From Acidimicrobiales bacterium (lineage in GTDB: Bacteria > Actinomycetota > Acidimicrobiia > Acidimicrobiales > Palsa-688), in contig DASUWA010000065.1 of the NCBI GenBank assembly GCA_036378675.1, positions 1-63,832 of the forward strand: a stretch of DNA of 63,832 nt. Reading direction: 5' to 3'. A program made the translations under genes and the position numbers. Below, in pieces: positions 26,951 through 34,948 of this stretch. The notes under the pieces are model-generated. The model was given only the letters and a program-made list of their open reading frames with translations. It was not told where the DNA came from and made no database searches. The stretch's first letter is position 1. Each line of letters starts with the position of its first letter.

Positions 26951-27967
26951 ATGACCGCCACACCCGCAGGAACCAACCCAGAATCCACCAACCCAGACAT
27001 CGGGCCTCGGGTCAGGGATGTCATCATCGTCGGCTCGGGCCCCGCAGGTCTGACAGCGGCCATCTACGCCGCCAGGGCGAACCTGTCCCCGCTGGTCATC
27101 GAGGGGGAGCCGTCCTCGACGAGCGATCAGCCGGGCGGCCAGCTGATGCTGACCTCCGACATCGAGAACTTCCCCGGGTTCATCGAAGGCCTTGCCGGTC
27201 CGGAGCTGATGGGCAACATGCGCTCGCAGGCGGCGCGGTTCGGCGCTGAATACCTCACTACCAAGGCGACCCGCGTCGACTTCTCCGGGCGACCGTTCCG
27301 CGTGTGGGCCACGGACCCGTCGACCGGGGAGGAGCTCGAGTTCCGGGCCCGGTCGGTGATCGTGTCCACCGGCGCCCGCTCCCTGATGCTCGGCCTGGAG
27401 TCCGAGCAGCGACTGCTCAGCCGGGGTGTCTCGACCTGTGCGACGTGTGACGGCTTCTTCTTCCGTGGTCAGAACATCGCGGTGGTCGGCGGCGGGGACT
27501 CGGCGCTGGAGGAGGCCATCTTCCTGACCAAGTTCGCCGAGACGGTGACCGTCATCCACCGTCGCAAGGAGCTCCGGGCTTCGAAGATCATGCAGGACCG
27601 CGCGTTCAAGAACCCCAAGATCCGGTTCCTGTGGGACACCGTGGTGACCGGAGTGGACGGAGACGCCAAGGTGGTCGGTCTGCACCTCCGGAATTCCGTC
27701 ACCAACGAGGAGTCGTATCTGGAGGTCGGTGGCCTGTTCGTGGCGATCGGTCACGTCCCCAATACCGACCTCTTCGTCGGGCAGTTGGACATGGACGAAG
27801 CGGGTTACATCATCACCGCGAACGGCTCGACCGCCACGAACGTGGAAGGCGTGTTCGCGAGCGGCGACGTCCAGGACCACACCTACCGTCAAGCGGTCAC
27901 CGCGGCCGGCACCGGCTGCATGGCCGCGATAGATGCCGAGAGGTGGCTCGAAGCCAACCACGGCTAG
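26951..27967 (+). CDS. trxB: Thioredoxin reductase
   Basis: The 338-residue flavoprotein reduces thioredoxin with NADPH. It has the FAD-binding GSGPAGLTAAIYAARA, the redox-active CATC (in STCATCDGFFFRGQ), the NADPH-binding GGGDSALEEA and the C-terminal SGDVQDHTYRQAVTAAGTGCMAA. The ATG at 26951 is preceded by CCAGGA and gives a short hydrophilic extension. trxA follows 127 bp downstream. The pair lies just before parB as in Mycobacterium. Confidence 0.97.
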   Translation: MTATPAGTNPESTNPDIGPRVRDVIIVGSGPAGLTAAIYAARANLSPLVIEGEPSSTSDQPGGQLMLTSDIENFPGFIEGLAGPELMGNMRSQAARFGAEYLTTKATRVDFSGRPFRVWATDPSTGEELEFRARSVIVSTGARSLMLGLESEQRLLSRGVSTCATCDGFFFRGQNIAVVGGGDSALEEAIFLTKFAETVTVIHRRKELRASKIMQDRAFKNPKIRFLWDTVVTGVDGDAKVVGLHLRNSVTNEESYLEVGGLFVAIGHVPNTDLFVGQLDMDEAGYIITANGSTATNVEGVFASGDVQDHTYRQAVTAAGTGCMAAIDAERWLEANHG

Positions 27968-28094
27968 TTATGTTGACCTATCAACTAACTAAATCTGCAA
28001 CGGCTCCCTGCATGGGCGGAATGGAACAGGTTCTGTGCAGGTTGCTATGTCTGTGCGTACGGGAAGAGCCCGTCGATTAGGAAGGCGATGAAGA

Positions 28095-28418
28095 GTGTCG
28101 CAGGAGTTGACGCTTACCGATCAGACCTTTGACGAGGAGATCAAGTCGGCAGCCGAACCGGTTCTGGTTGACTTCTGGGCGGAGTGGTGCGGCCCGTGCA
28201 AGATGGTCGCCCCGATCCTCCATGAGATAGAGGCGGACAACGTCGGAAAGCTCCGGGTTGGCAAGGTGAACATCGACGAGAACCTTGAGCTGGCCCGCCG
28301 GTTCGATGTGATGAGCATCCCGACGATGATCCTGTTCAAAGACGGTGAACCTCAGGTTCGGATCGTCGGAGCCAAGGGCAAGGGTCAGCTGCTGCAGGAA
28401 CTGCACCCTTACATCTGA
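28095..28418 (+). CDS. trxA: Thioredoxin
   Basis: This is a 107-residue thioredoxin of standard length. Active site WCGPCK is in VDFWAEWCGPCKMVAP, followed by the cis-Pro region (MSIPTMILF). It is reduced by the adjacent TrxB and supplies electrons to reductases. The GTG at 28095 has AGGAAGG upstream at a loose spacing. A stem-loop (AGTGCC/GGCACT) follows the stop. Confidence 0.97.
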   Translation: MSQELTLTDQTFDEEIKSAAEPVLVDFWAEWCGPCKMVAPILHEIEADNVGKLRVGKVNIDENLELARRFDVMSIPTMILFKDGEPQVRIVGAKGKGQLLQELHPYI

Positions 28419-28425
28419 GGGCTTA

Positions 28426-28447
28426 AGTGCCTGCTTGTCCTGGCACT
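28426..28447 (+). terminator. Stem-loop after trxA
   Basis: AGTGCC (28426-28431) pairs with GGCACT (28442-28447) around a 10-nt loop, 8 nt after the trxA stop. There is no clear U tract. It may terminate trxA and separate it from the convergent parB. The palindrome CCACAGTCTGTGG at 28461-28473, with DnaA-box-like halves, also lies in this gap. Confidence 0.45.
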
Positions 28448-28515
28448 GTCCACACCTTAGCCACAGTCTGTGGAAGAGGTAGAGCCTCGGGACTCTAAGC
28501 TACCGGTTTAGGTTC

Positions 28516-29415
28516 CTAGCCGCCGGAGTAGACGTCTGTGTCGCCGACGTGCTCGGTCATAGCCCGGTAAATCCGTTCGAGGTCCTCGAGAGTCGCGAAT
28601 TCGATGACGACCCGCCCGCGTTTGGCGCCGAGGTCGACCTTCACTCTCGTGTCGAGGTGGCTCGACAGCAACTCCTCCAGCTCGAGGATGCCCGGAGGCC
28701 GCAGTTTCGGCGGGCGGGTTGCCGCCCCGCCCGGAGTCGACCCTCCGAGCTCGTTCCGCTGTCTGACCGCGTCCTCCACCGCACGAACCGACATCTGCTC
28801 CGATACGGCTCTGCGGCCGAGCGCCTCCTGGAACGCCCGATCAGGCGTTCCAAGCAGGGCCCTCGCGTGGCCTGCGCTCAGCTGGCCGTCGCCGACGAGC
28901 TTCTGCACGGCGGGAGGGAGCTGAAAAAGGCGGAGGGTGTTGGTCACCGCGGCCCTGCTCTTTCCGACCCGCCCGGCGAGCTGGTCATGGGTGAGACCGA
29001 AATCCTCGATCAACTGCTGGTACGCGCCCGCCTCCTCGAGCGGGTTGAGGTCCTCGCGGTGGAGGTTCTCGATCAGCGCCTGCTCGACGCTCTGAACATC
29101 GGAGATGTCCCTCACGATGGCCGGGATCGTCGGGAGTCCCGCCCGTTTGGCCGCCCGCCAGCGCCGCTCGCCGGCGATCAGCTCGTAGCTTCCGTCACCG
29201 ATCGTCCGGACCAGGACGGGCTGGAGGATCCCGACCTCCCTCACCGAGGCGGTCAGCGAGGCGAGCGATTCCTCGTCGAACATCGACCTCGGCTGGTGGG
29301 TGTTGGCCCGTATGGCTGATACCGGTATCTCGAGCAGTGCCGAGGACCTGTCCCCGACGACCTCGGTCGGGATCAGCGACCCGAGGCCTCTACCTAACCC
29401 GCTGCGGCGCGCCAC
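28516..29415 (-). CDS. parB: Chromosome partitioning protein ParB
   Basis: ParB is a CTPase that loads at parS sites and organises the origin region. The 299-residue protein has the N-terminal ParB/Srx domain with HQPRSMFDEE and AGERRWRAAK, the central helix-turn-helix domain (LTHDQLAGRVGKSRAAVTN) and a C-terminal dimerisation domain. The N-terminus MARRSGLGRGLGSLIPT is family-typical. GTG start with AAGGAGGT upstream. It overlaps the parA 3' end by 26 bp. Two parS sites lie upstream of parA. Confidence 0.97.
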   Translation of the reverse strand: MARRSGLGRGLGSLIPTEVVGDRSSALLEIPVSAIRANTHQPRSMFDEESLASLTASVREVGILQPVLVRTIGDGSYELIAGERRWRAAKRAGLPTIPAIVRDISDVQSVEQALIENLHREDLNPLEEAGAYQQLIEDFGLTHDQLAGRVGKSRAAVTNTLRLFQLPPAVQKLVGDGQLSAGHARALLGTPDRAFQEALGRRAVSEQMSVRAVEDAVRQRNELGGSTPGGAATRPPKLRPPGILELEELLSSHLDTRVKVDLGAKRGRVVIEFATLEDLERIYRAMTEHVGDTDVYSGG

Positions 29416-30907
29416 CGCTTACCTCCTTGGCCAGTTCTCTGTAGGCGATGGAACCTCTCGACGACGAGTCGAACACGATGATCGGCTGACCGAACGAGGG
29501 GGCTTCCGACAGCCGCACCGTCCGGGGGACGACGTTCCGGCAGACCTTGTCACCGAAATGGTGGCGGACCTCCTCGACCACCTGCTCGGCGAGGCGGGTG
29601 CGAGCGTCGTACATGGTGAGGATGATGGTGCTGACGTCGAGCTCCTGGTTGAGATTCGCCTGAACGAGAGCGACGTTTCGTAGCAGCTGCCCGAGACCTT
29701 CGAGGGCGTAGTACTCGCACTGGATGGGCACGACCACCTCGCCGGCCGCGGCCAGCCCGTTCACGGTCAAGAGCCCGAGCGACGGGGGACAGTCGATCAA
29801 CACGTAGTCGAAGTCCTGGGACACGCTCTCGAGGGCTCGCCTGAGACGAAGCTCCCTGCTGAAGACGGGGACCAGCTCTATTTCGGCGCCGGCCAGGTCG
29901 ATGGTGGCGGGAACGACGAACAGGTTCCGCAGGGTGGTCGGCTCGATAACGTCCTCGATCGGCACGTCGTGGAGGATGGCGTCGTAGATCGAGGCGTCGA
30001 GATTCCGTCCGTTGATCCCGAGTCCCGTCGTGGCGTTGCCCTGAGGGTCCAGGTCCACGACCAGGACCCGGTAGTCGAGCTCGGCGAGCGCCGCGCCGAG
30101 GTTTACCGCGGTCGTCGTCTTGCCTACCCCGCCCTTCTGGTTGGCGATCGCGAGACGGCGGGGAAGCGGATGGTCCCGCGCCCCCGGGTGGTGGCTTTGG
30201 GATCTCGGCGCTTCGTCTCCGTCGAGCCGATGCCCCGCGGTTGGCTTCTCGTACGCCCAGCCGGTCTGCCGGTCAGGCGCGAGGTCGGTGCTCGGGCCGG
30301 CGTCCGGAGCCTGGACCGTGTCGGTACGGTCAGGGCCCGCGATGACCGGGTCACCCTGTTGGGACCGCTGCCCCATCGGCCCTGGGTTATCAGCTTCGGT
30401 GGATTCGGCGCTGATGCCGGGCTCTCCGCTCATGCCGGGCTCTCCGCTCATGCCGGGCTCTCCGCTGATGCCAGGCTCGCCGCTCATGCCGGGCTCTCCG
30501 CTGATGCCAGGCTCGCCGGCGGGAGGCTCGGCGGCGGCAGGCGCTGCCAGGTCATCCGACCAATGCCGCGTGACCGGTTCGGGTTCTGGAGGCGCGACCG
30601 GAATCGACCCCAAATCGCTTACTGCGCCTAGGTCGGGGTCAACCTGCCACTCAGTCCTCGTCGTCGACTCCGAGCCTTCGGGGCTACGTATTTCCTCGTC
30701 CGACCTGGGAGTTTGCGCTTCCGGCCTGGGGGTTTCCTCGTTCGACCTGCCCGTTTCCTCTTCCGGGTTGCCGCTTTCGGCTCTGTCGGCGGCAGGCGGC
30801 TCCGCTTCGGTTGAAATGTCATACTTCGCGCCCGCGCGGTCGGATCCGGACCTCAGGCGCTCAAATATGGAGCTCGCCCGAGCTCGGAGGTCCTCTGACT
30901 CATTCAC
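29390..30907 (-). CDS. parA: Chromosome partitioning ATPase ParA with a long disordered N-terminal extension
   Basis: The C-terminal 250 residues are a standard ParA: deviant Walker A NQKGGVGKTTTAVN, switch I region DLDPQGNATTGLG and Walker B DYVLIDCPPSLGLL. Ahead of it lies an extension of about 248 residues, rich in Glu, Pro, Ser and Thr, with six tandem GEPG(I/M)S units. ParA proteins normally start within about 30 residues of the P-loop; no domain is recognised in the extension. The GTG at 30907 (VNESEDL) is chosen; a TTG at 30943 is also possible. parS sites lie just upstream. Confidence 0.93.
   Translation of the reverse strand: MNESEDLRARASSIFERLRSGSDRAGAKYDISTEAEPPAADRAESGNPEEETGRSNEETPRPEAQTPRSDEEIRSPEGSESTTRTEWQVDPDLGAVSDLGSIPVAPPEPEPVTRHWSDDLAAPAAAEPPAGEPGISGEPGMSGEPGISGEPGMSGEPGMSGEPGISAESTEADNPGPMGQRSQQGDPVIAGPDRTDTVQAPDAGPSTDLAPDRQTGWAYEKPTAGHRLDGDEAPRSQSHHPGARDHPLPRRLAIANQKGGVGKTTTAVNLGAALAELDYRVLVVDLDPQGNATTGLGINGRNLDASIYDAILHDVPIEDVIEPTTLRNLFVVPATIDLAGAEIELVPVFSRELRLRRALESVSQDFDYVLIDCPPSLGLLTVNGLAAAGEVVVPIQCEYYALEGLGQLLRNVALVQANLNQELDVSTIILTMYDARTRLAEQVVEEVRHHFGDKVCRNVVPRTVRLSEAPSFGQPIIVFDSSSRGSIAYRELAKEVSGGAPQRVR
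30413..30520 (-). repeat. 18-bp tandem repeats inside parA (six units)
   Basis: Six consecutive 18-bp units, of the type GATGCCGGGCTCTCCGCT, encode GEPG(I/M)S in the ParA extension. Units are identical or differ at one to four positions. Such an array is prone to length change by slippage. It keeps frame because 18 is divisible by 3. Confidence 0.95.
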
Positions 30908-30969
30908 CCGCCCATCATCAACGATGGAGGTGGTCCGAGGCAAGCACCCTCTAGCCCAACGTGAGGGTT

Positions 30970-30985
30970 TGTTTCACGTGGAACA
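30970..30985. promoter_or_regulatory. parS site 1
   Basis: TGTTTCACGTGGAACA matches the parS consensus TGTTTCACGTGAAACA with one difference. It lies 62 bp upstream of the parA start, in the parA promoter region, as expected for an origin-proximal ParB loading site. Confidence 0.93.
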
Positions 30986-31019
30986 CACGCTGCAGGCGAA
31001 AAGTGAATGGTCTGGCGGA

Positions 31020-31035
31020 TGTTCCACGTGGAACC
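31020..31035. promoter_or_regulatory. parS site 2
   Basis: TGTTCCACGTGGAACC is close to the parS consensus and is nearly a perfect palindrome. It lies 34 bp from parS site 1 and 58 bp from the 3' end of rsmG. The paired sites probably nucleate the ParB complex here and may control parAB transcription. Confidence 0.9.
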
Positions 31036-31093
31036 GGCGGTCACCGATAGCCGGGTAGGCCGTCCCCCGGAGCGCTCGCTCGGCGCTTCCGTT

Positions 31094-31732
31094 TCAGAAC
31101 AGCGGGCGCTTGGCCGGGATCCCGACCCGCCGAGGGTAGCGCTCCGGGCAGGGTGCCGCCTGTACGAGCGACTGGTACGAGGTCGGCCCTCCTGATGCCT
31201 CTTCCAGGCGCAGCCCGAGCTCAGTGAGCCCGGAGGGATCCCAACGCTTTGGGCTGCCGTCCGGAGGTTCGGCGACGATAAGGCGGCCGCCGACCCGAAG
31301 GAAAGGCGAACCGCATTCCGCGGTAACTGCCGGCGCGGCGAAGCTGCGGGCCACGACCAGGTCGAACGAGGCCCTGAGCTCCGTGCGGCCGGCTTCCTCG
31401 GCCCGGGAGCCGACGACCCTGACCCTCGCGTCCAGGCCGAGATCCCCGACCGCCTCCCCCAGGAAGGCGGTCCTCCTGGCGCTCCCGTCGAGGAGGACCC
31501 ACTCGGATCGCGTCCAGAGGAGAGCCAAGGGAAGGCCCGGGAGCCCGCCCCCGCTGCCGAGATCTAGCGCAGTCTGGGGAGGGTCGGGGATGGCAGCGTC
31601 GAGGTCAAGCGCCCGGTCGACGTGAGGCCCGATCGGTCCCGGTCCGAGAAAACCAAGATCCCGGGCACGACCCAGTACCCGCTCCAGGTTCTCCCTCGAG
31701 CTCGGGTCTAGGGTCGGCTTGCTCTGACTCAG
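31094..31732 (-). CDS. rsmG: 16S rRNA (guanine-N7)-methyltransferase RsmG, apparent CTG start
   Basis: RsmG methylates G527 of 16S rRNA. Full translation shows motif I as DLGSGGGLPGLPLAL at about residues 60-74 and later DLVVARSFAAPA and GGRLIVAEP. Upstream the frame is ENLERVLGRARDLGFLGPGP, RsmG-like. There is no ATG, GTG or TTG between the upstream in-frame stop (inside jag) and motif I. The first usable codon is CTG at 31732, overlapping the jag stop as CTGA and giving 212 residues. A later TTG at 31528 would remove motif I. An undetected frame problem is possible but not evident. Confidence 0.85.
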   Translation of the reverse strand: MSQSKPTLDPSSRENLERVLGRARDLGFLGPGPIGPHVDRALDLDAAIPDPPQTALDLGSGGGLPGLPLALLWTRSEWVLLDGSARRTAFLGEAVGDLGLDARVRVVGSRAEEAGRTELRASFDLVVARSFAAPAVTAECGSPFLRVGGRLIVAEPPDGSPKRWDPSGLTELGLRLEEASGGPTSYQSLVQAAPCPERYPRRVGIPAKRPLF

Positions 31733-32952
31733 CTGCTGGGAGTGCCGGCTGGGGCGATGACCACCCGCCGTCTGGGTTCCTCGCCCTCGGAGAACGTGGC
31801 TACGCCTTCGATGCCGGTGATCGCATCATGAACCACCTTGCGATCCGGCGCCGCCATTGGTTCTAGGGCGGTGGGCGCGCCGGTCTCCTTGACCTTGGCG
31901 GCAACCTCGTGAGCGAATCGGGCCAGCGCCTCGGACCGCTTTTGGCGGTAGGCGCCGACATCCACGAGCACCCTGCCGTTGTTCGCCCCGGTTCGATGGT
32001 GGACGACCGTACGGGTGAGATCCTGAATCGCCAGGAGAGTCGAACCCTTCGGTCCGATGAGAAGTCCGAGCTCCGGGCCACTGAGGTCGAGCCTGACCTC
32101 CTCTTCACCCGAGGAGGTGATCTTTACGGCAGCGTCGAGACCGAATTCGGAGGTGAGGCCTTTCAGGAACTCCTCCGCGACCCGACCCTGCTCATCGAGC
32201 GAAACCTCCACCGTCGTGCCTCCCGTCCCGTTATCCGAGTGACTCTGCTCAGCTGAAATTCTGGCACCCTCGCGTGGGGCCGAGTGGGCGCTTCCACCGC
32301 CCTCCCCGTCAACGCCGGCACCTCTGTCACGCCGCGCCTTGCCGGCCGGAGCGCCTTCGGATGGGCCGCCCGTCTCCGGATCCGAACCGGCCGCGCGCTT
32401 CGCTGCGGCGGAACGCCCACCCCGCCGGCGCTTACGACGCCGGTTAGCCGGCTCCGAGGGATCATCCTCAGAGCTCGGCGCTGTGTCGGAGCCGGCGAGT
32501 GCAGCCGACCCCGATGACGTCGTGCGATCCCCCGCGGTTCCGCTCCCAGTTGCTTCGCTTCTGGCGCCGTTGCGGCCGGTGTCACTGCGGCCGGTGTCAC
32601 CGCGGCCGGTGTCACCGCGTCCGGTGTCACTGCGGCCGGCTGTAGTTTCCGACGACGCATCGCTCTCGCCGTCGTTGCCCTCGGCGAGTGCGATACCTCC
32701 GGCGCCGCCTCGAGAATCCGCACTTCCGGCCCTGGCCCGTCGCCGGCGCTCCCGGCGGTCCTCCTTGGGGCGGGGAACGGTTGGGCGGACCCGCGCCCGG
32801 ACTCTCGCCTCGCCGCGAACCCGTCCGAACAAGCCGGCCCGCGGTTCGTCGAGGACCTCGAACTCTGCGTCGACCTCGTCCACTCCGAGCTGGTCGAGAG
32901 CCGCTTCCTTGGCCTCGTCCAGTGTTTTGCCAGTGGTCTCAACCCACTCCAT
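31729..32952 (-). CDS. jag: Jag/KhpB RNA-binding protein with expanded disordered linker
   Basis: The 407-residue protein has an N-terminal Jag domain (about 1-50; ETTGKTLDEAKEAALDQLGV), a type II KH domain (GLLIGPKGSTLLAIQDL) and an R3H domain (RKVVHDAITG). Jag/KhpB binds RNA with KhpA and affects cell division and membrane protein expression. Between them is a linker of about 185 residues rich in Arg, Gly, Ser and Asp, with four near-identical GRxDT units (15-bp DNA repeats). It is cotranscribed with yidC upstream and rsmG downstream, with a CTGA junction to rsmG. Confidence 0.93.
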   Translation of the reverse strand: MEWVETTGKTLDEAKEAALDQLGVDEVDAEFEVLDEPRAGLFGRVRGEARVRARVRPTVPRPKEDRRERRRRARAGSADSRGGAGGIALAEGNDGESDASSETTAGRSDTGRGDTGRGDTGRSDTGRNGARSEATGSGTAGDRTTSSGSAALAGSDTAPSSEDDPSEPANRRRKRRRGGRSAAAKRAAGSDPETGGPSEGAPAGKARRDRGAGVDGEGGGSAHSAPREGARISAEQSHSDNGTGGTTVEVSLDEQGRVAEEFLKGLTSEFGLDAAVKITSSGEEEVRLDLSGPELGLLIGPKGSTLLAIQDLTRTVVHHRTGANNGRVLVDVGAYRQKRSEALARFAHEVAAKVKETGAPTALEPMAAPDRKVVHDAITGIEGVATFSEGEEPRRRVVIAPAGTPSS

Positions 32953-32963
32953 CTAAAGCTTCC

Positions 32964-34199
32964 TTACCTTCCTCGCCGTCTGCGGTTCCGCCGGCTGCCC
33001 GACCTCGGGCGGTTGCCGGCCCGCTGTCCGTTCGTTCGCGCCCCTCCGGCCTTCGCCCCGTTGGGGGAACCGCCGGACGTTCCTCCCCGCGGAGCGCCGT
33101 TGCGCGACGCAGGAGCCTGGGGTGAAGCAGGAGCCTGAGGCAATTCCTTCGGCGGCGTGTCCTGGCCCGCGGGGCGGTTGGGCGCCGGGCGACCACCATC
33201 CTTGGACTGGAGTCGTTTGGCTTCCTGCGCCTTCTGCTGCTGCTCCGCGGCCGCGGCTAGGAGATCCCGAAAACGACTCCTCTTCCCGTCCCCCTTCGCC
33301 GGTGTCTGCGCCCTAGCCACCCGGTCAGGGTGCTCATCGATGTCCCGAGTCATCGCCTCGACCTCTTTGACCTCTTGCACCACCAGGGCCTTCACCTTCG
33401 GATCGAAACGGTACATGAGGTCCTGTTGCACGATCCGGCAGATGTTGGACATCGCGTAGTAGACGATCACGCCGGCGGGGAACTTGATCAAGAACAAGAC
33501 GAAGATGAGCGGCAGGTACTTCATCATCCGCATCTGAGGGTTCTGTGCCGCTTGAGGGTTCCGCGACATGGTCTGAACTGTCTGGTAGTAGGAGGTCCCG
33601 GCCATGATGAGCAGCAGGATCCAGTAGGGGAGAGCGGCGGCGACGCTCGAGTGGGGGCTCAGCGCGTTGTGAGAGAGATCCACACCGAATGCGTTGAGGT
33701 GGCCATGGGCGGCGACGATGTCCTTGAACATACGGGTGCCGTGCGATAGGTACTTCGGGTCGGGCACCCCGCTCTTCGCGATGTGGCTCAGCCCGGTGAT
33801 CACTCGGAACAGGGCGAAAAACACGGGCAGCGGGAGGAGCAACGGCAGGCACGAGCCAAACGGGCTGACGTTGTGCTCCCTGAACAGCTCCATCTGGGCC
33901 TGGGCGAACGCTTGGCGGTCGTCCTTGTGCTTCTCCTGGAGTGCCTTCAGCTGTGGTTGAAGCTTCTGCATCGCCAGCATCGAGCGGGTGCTCTTCAGGG
34001 TCAGCGGCGAGATGATGACCATCCAGATGACGCTGAGCACCAAGATGGCAACCCCGTAGTTGGGGACGACGCTGTAGATCCCTGCCAGAATCGCCGAGAT
34101 CGGCTTGGCGATCGGGTCGAGGAGGCTGCCGGTCGAGGGCTTGGTGCCGCTCAGGGTAGTAGTTGTGCTCGCAACTAGCGACGCGAGGTGGAGTATCAC
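32964..34199 (-). CDS. yidC: Membrane protein insertase YidC/Oxa1
   Basis: The 411-residue protein inserts and folds membrane proteins. It has a short N-terminal region (not the large periplasmic domain of Gram-negatives) and TM segments including YGVAILVLSVIWMVIISPLT. The hydrophilic groove region is KSTRSMLAMQKLQPQLKALQEKHKDD, followed by SCLPLLLPLPVFFALF and a second cluster near LPLIFVLFLIKFPAGVIVYY. A basic Gln/Pro/Arg-rich cytoplasmic tail of about 130 residues follows, which may contact the ribosome. It lies between yidD and jag. Confidence 0.96.
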   Translation of the reverse strand: MILHLASLVASTTTTLSGTKPSTGSLLDPIAKPISAILAGIYSVVPNYGVAILVLSVIWMVIISPLTLKSTRSMLAMQKLQPQLKALQEKHKDDRQAFAQAQMELFREHNVSPFGSCLPLLLPLPVFFALFRVITGLSHIAKSGVPDPKYLSHGTRMFKDIVAAHGHLNAFGVDLSHNALSPHSSVAAALPYWILLLIMAGTSYYQTVQTMSRNPQAAQNPQMRMMKYLPLIFVLFLIKFPAGVIVYYAMSNICRIVQQDLMYRFDPKVKALVVQEVKEVEAMTRDIDEHPDRVARAQTPAKGDGKRSRFRDLLAAAAEQQQKAQEAKRLQSKDGGRPAPNRPAGQDTPPKELPQAPASPQAPASRNGAPRGGTSGGSPNGAKAGGARTNGQRAGNRPRSGSRRNRRRRGR

Positions 34200-34206
34200 G
34201 TTTCTC

Positions 34207-34488
34207 TCATTCCGGAACGGGGTCGTAGCCGCTGGGACCTCCCGGGCGGCATCGTCCCAAGCGCCGGGCGGTCATCGAGGCGCCCTTGAGGGCGCCGTGA
34301 CGCTCGACGGCTTCAATTGCATAAGTGGAGCAGGTGGGGGTGAACCTGCAGGGCGAAACCCGGCCGGCGCGGACCAGCTGGTACAGCCGTACCAGCACGA
34401 CGAGCGCCCGTCCCGCCAACGAGCGACCGGCCGCGCCCTCACGTTCCTGGGGGGAGCTCGGTGCCGTGTCGACGCTGGCGGTAGTCAT
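34207..34488 (-). CDS. yidD: Membrane protein insertion efficiency factor YidD
   Basis: The 93-residue protein has the diagnostic YidD core CRFTPTCSTYAIEAVERHGALKG with its two Cys, preceded by the amphipathic LVRLYQLVRAGRVS. It assists YidC. The ATG overlaps the rnpA stop (ATGA), so translation is coupled. yidC follows 7 bp downstream. Confidence 0.95.
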   Translation of the reverse strand: MTTASVDTAPSSPQEREGAAGRSLAGRALVVLVRLYQLVRAGRVSPCRFTPTCSTYAIEAVERHGALKGASMTARRLGRCRPGGPSGYDPVPE

Positions 34489-34817
34489 GCTATGTCCTGA
34501 AATCTTACTGATTTTAATGCTTCTTGTAGGTAGCTCCTTAGGGAGCCGAAGTCGAGCGTCGCCGCTTCAGGCCCTGCGCCGATCAGGTACGCGCCGGGAG
34601 CCAGAAGGTCGGCGCTATCGCGAATCAGCACCCTGAGCCTCCTACGGACACGGTTGCGAACGACCGACGAACCAACCTTGCGCCCGATGCTGTAGGCCAC
34701 CTTGGGAGGCTCGGCGGGATCGCCTTGCACCCACGATACAGTCAACGGTCCGCATCGCCGGCGTCGCGCTTTGCGAAGAGCCTGGAAAGTGTCGCGCTGG
34801 TCAACCCTCCAGATCAG
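34485..34817 (-). CDS. rnpA: Ribonuclease P protein component (start uncertain: CTG 34817 or ATG 34952)
   Basis: RnpA binds the RNase P RNA that trims tRNA 5' ends. The core runs [22 protein letters not shown], then [28 protein letters not shown], the family RNR signature. The frame is open upstream through the whole of rpmH to ATG 34952 (155 residues), but contains no other ATG, GTG or TTG. CTG at 34817, overlapping the rpmH stop as CTGA, gives 110 residues, a normal RnpA length. ATG 34952 lies only 2 nt from AGGAGG, too close for efficient use, but the same layout exists in Thermus, where the long form is made. Confidence 0.93.
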   Translation of the reverse strand: MIWRVDQRDTFQALRKARRRRCGPLTVSWVQGDPAEPPKVAYSIGRKVGSSVVRNRVRRRLRVLIRDSADLLAPGAYLIGAGPEAATLDFGSLRSYLQEALKSVRFQDIA

Positions 34818-34948
34818 GCGGACAGCCGAGCCCGGCCTTTGAGGCGCCGAGCCTTTATGATCGCCCGGCCCGCGCGGGTCGACATGCGGTGACGGAAACC
34901 GTGCCGTTTCGCCCGCTTTCGGTTGTTGGGTTGGAAAGTTCGCTTCAC
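34814..34948 (-). CDS. rpmH: 50S ribosomal protein bL34
   Basis: A 44-residue L34: [20 protein letters not shown], then [18 protein letters not shown] and the end RARLSA. Length and sequence are typical. The GTG start at 34948 lies 6 nt after AGGAGG (34955-34960). The gene is completely covered by an open extension of the rnpA frame, and its TGA overlaps a possible rnpA CTG start. It is too short for many gene finders. It is the first gene of the leftward block ending in parB. No dnaA is adjacent, unlike in most bacteria. Confidence 0.95.
   Translation of the reverse strand: MKRTFQPNNRKRAKRHGFRHRMSTRAGRAIIKARRLKGRARLSA

Noticed and set aside
30413-30520. Short direct repeats that might be a CRISPR array
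   Set aside because: They are 18-bp back-to-back codon repeats in parA with no spacers.
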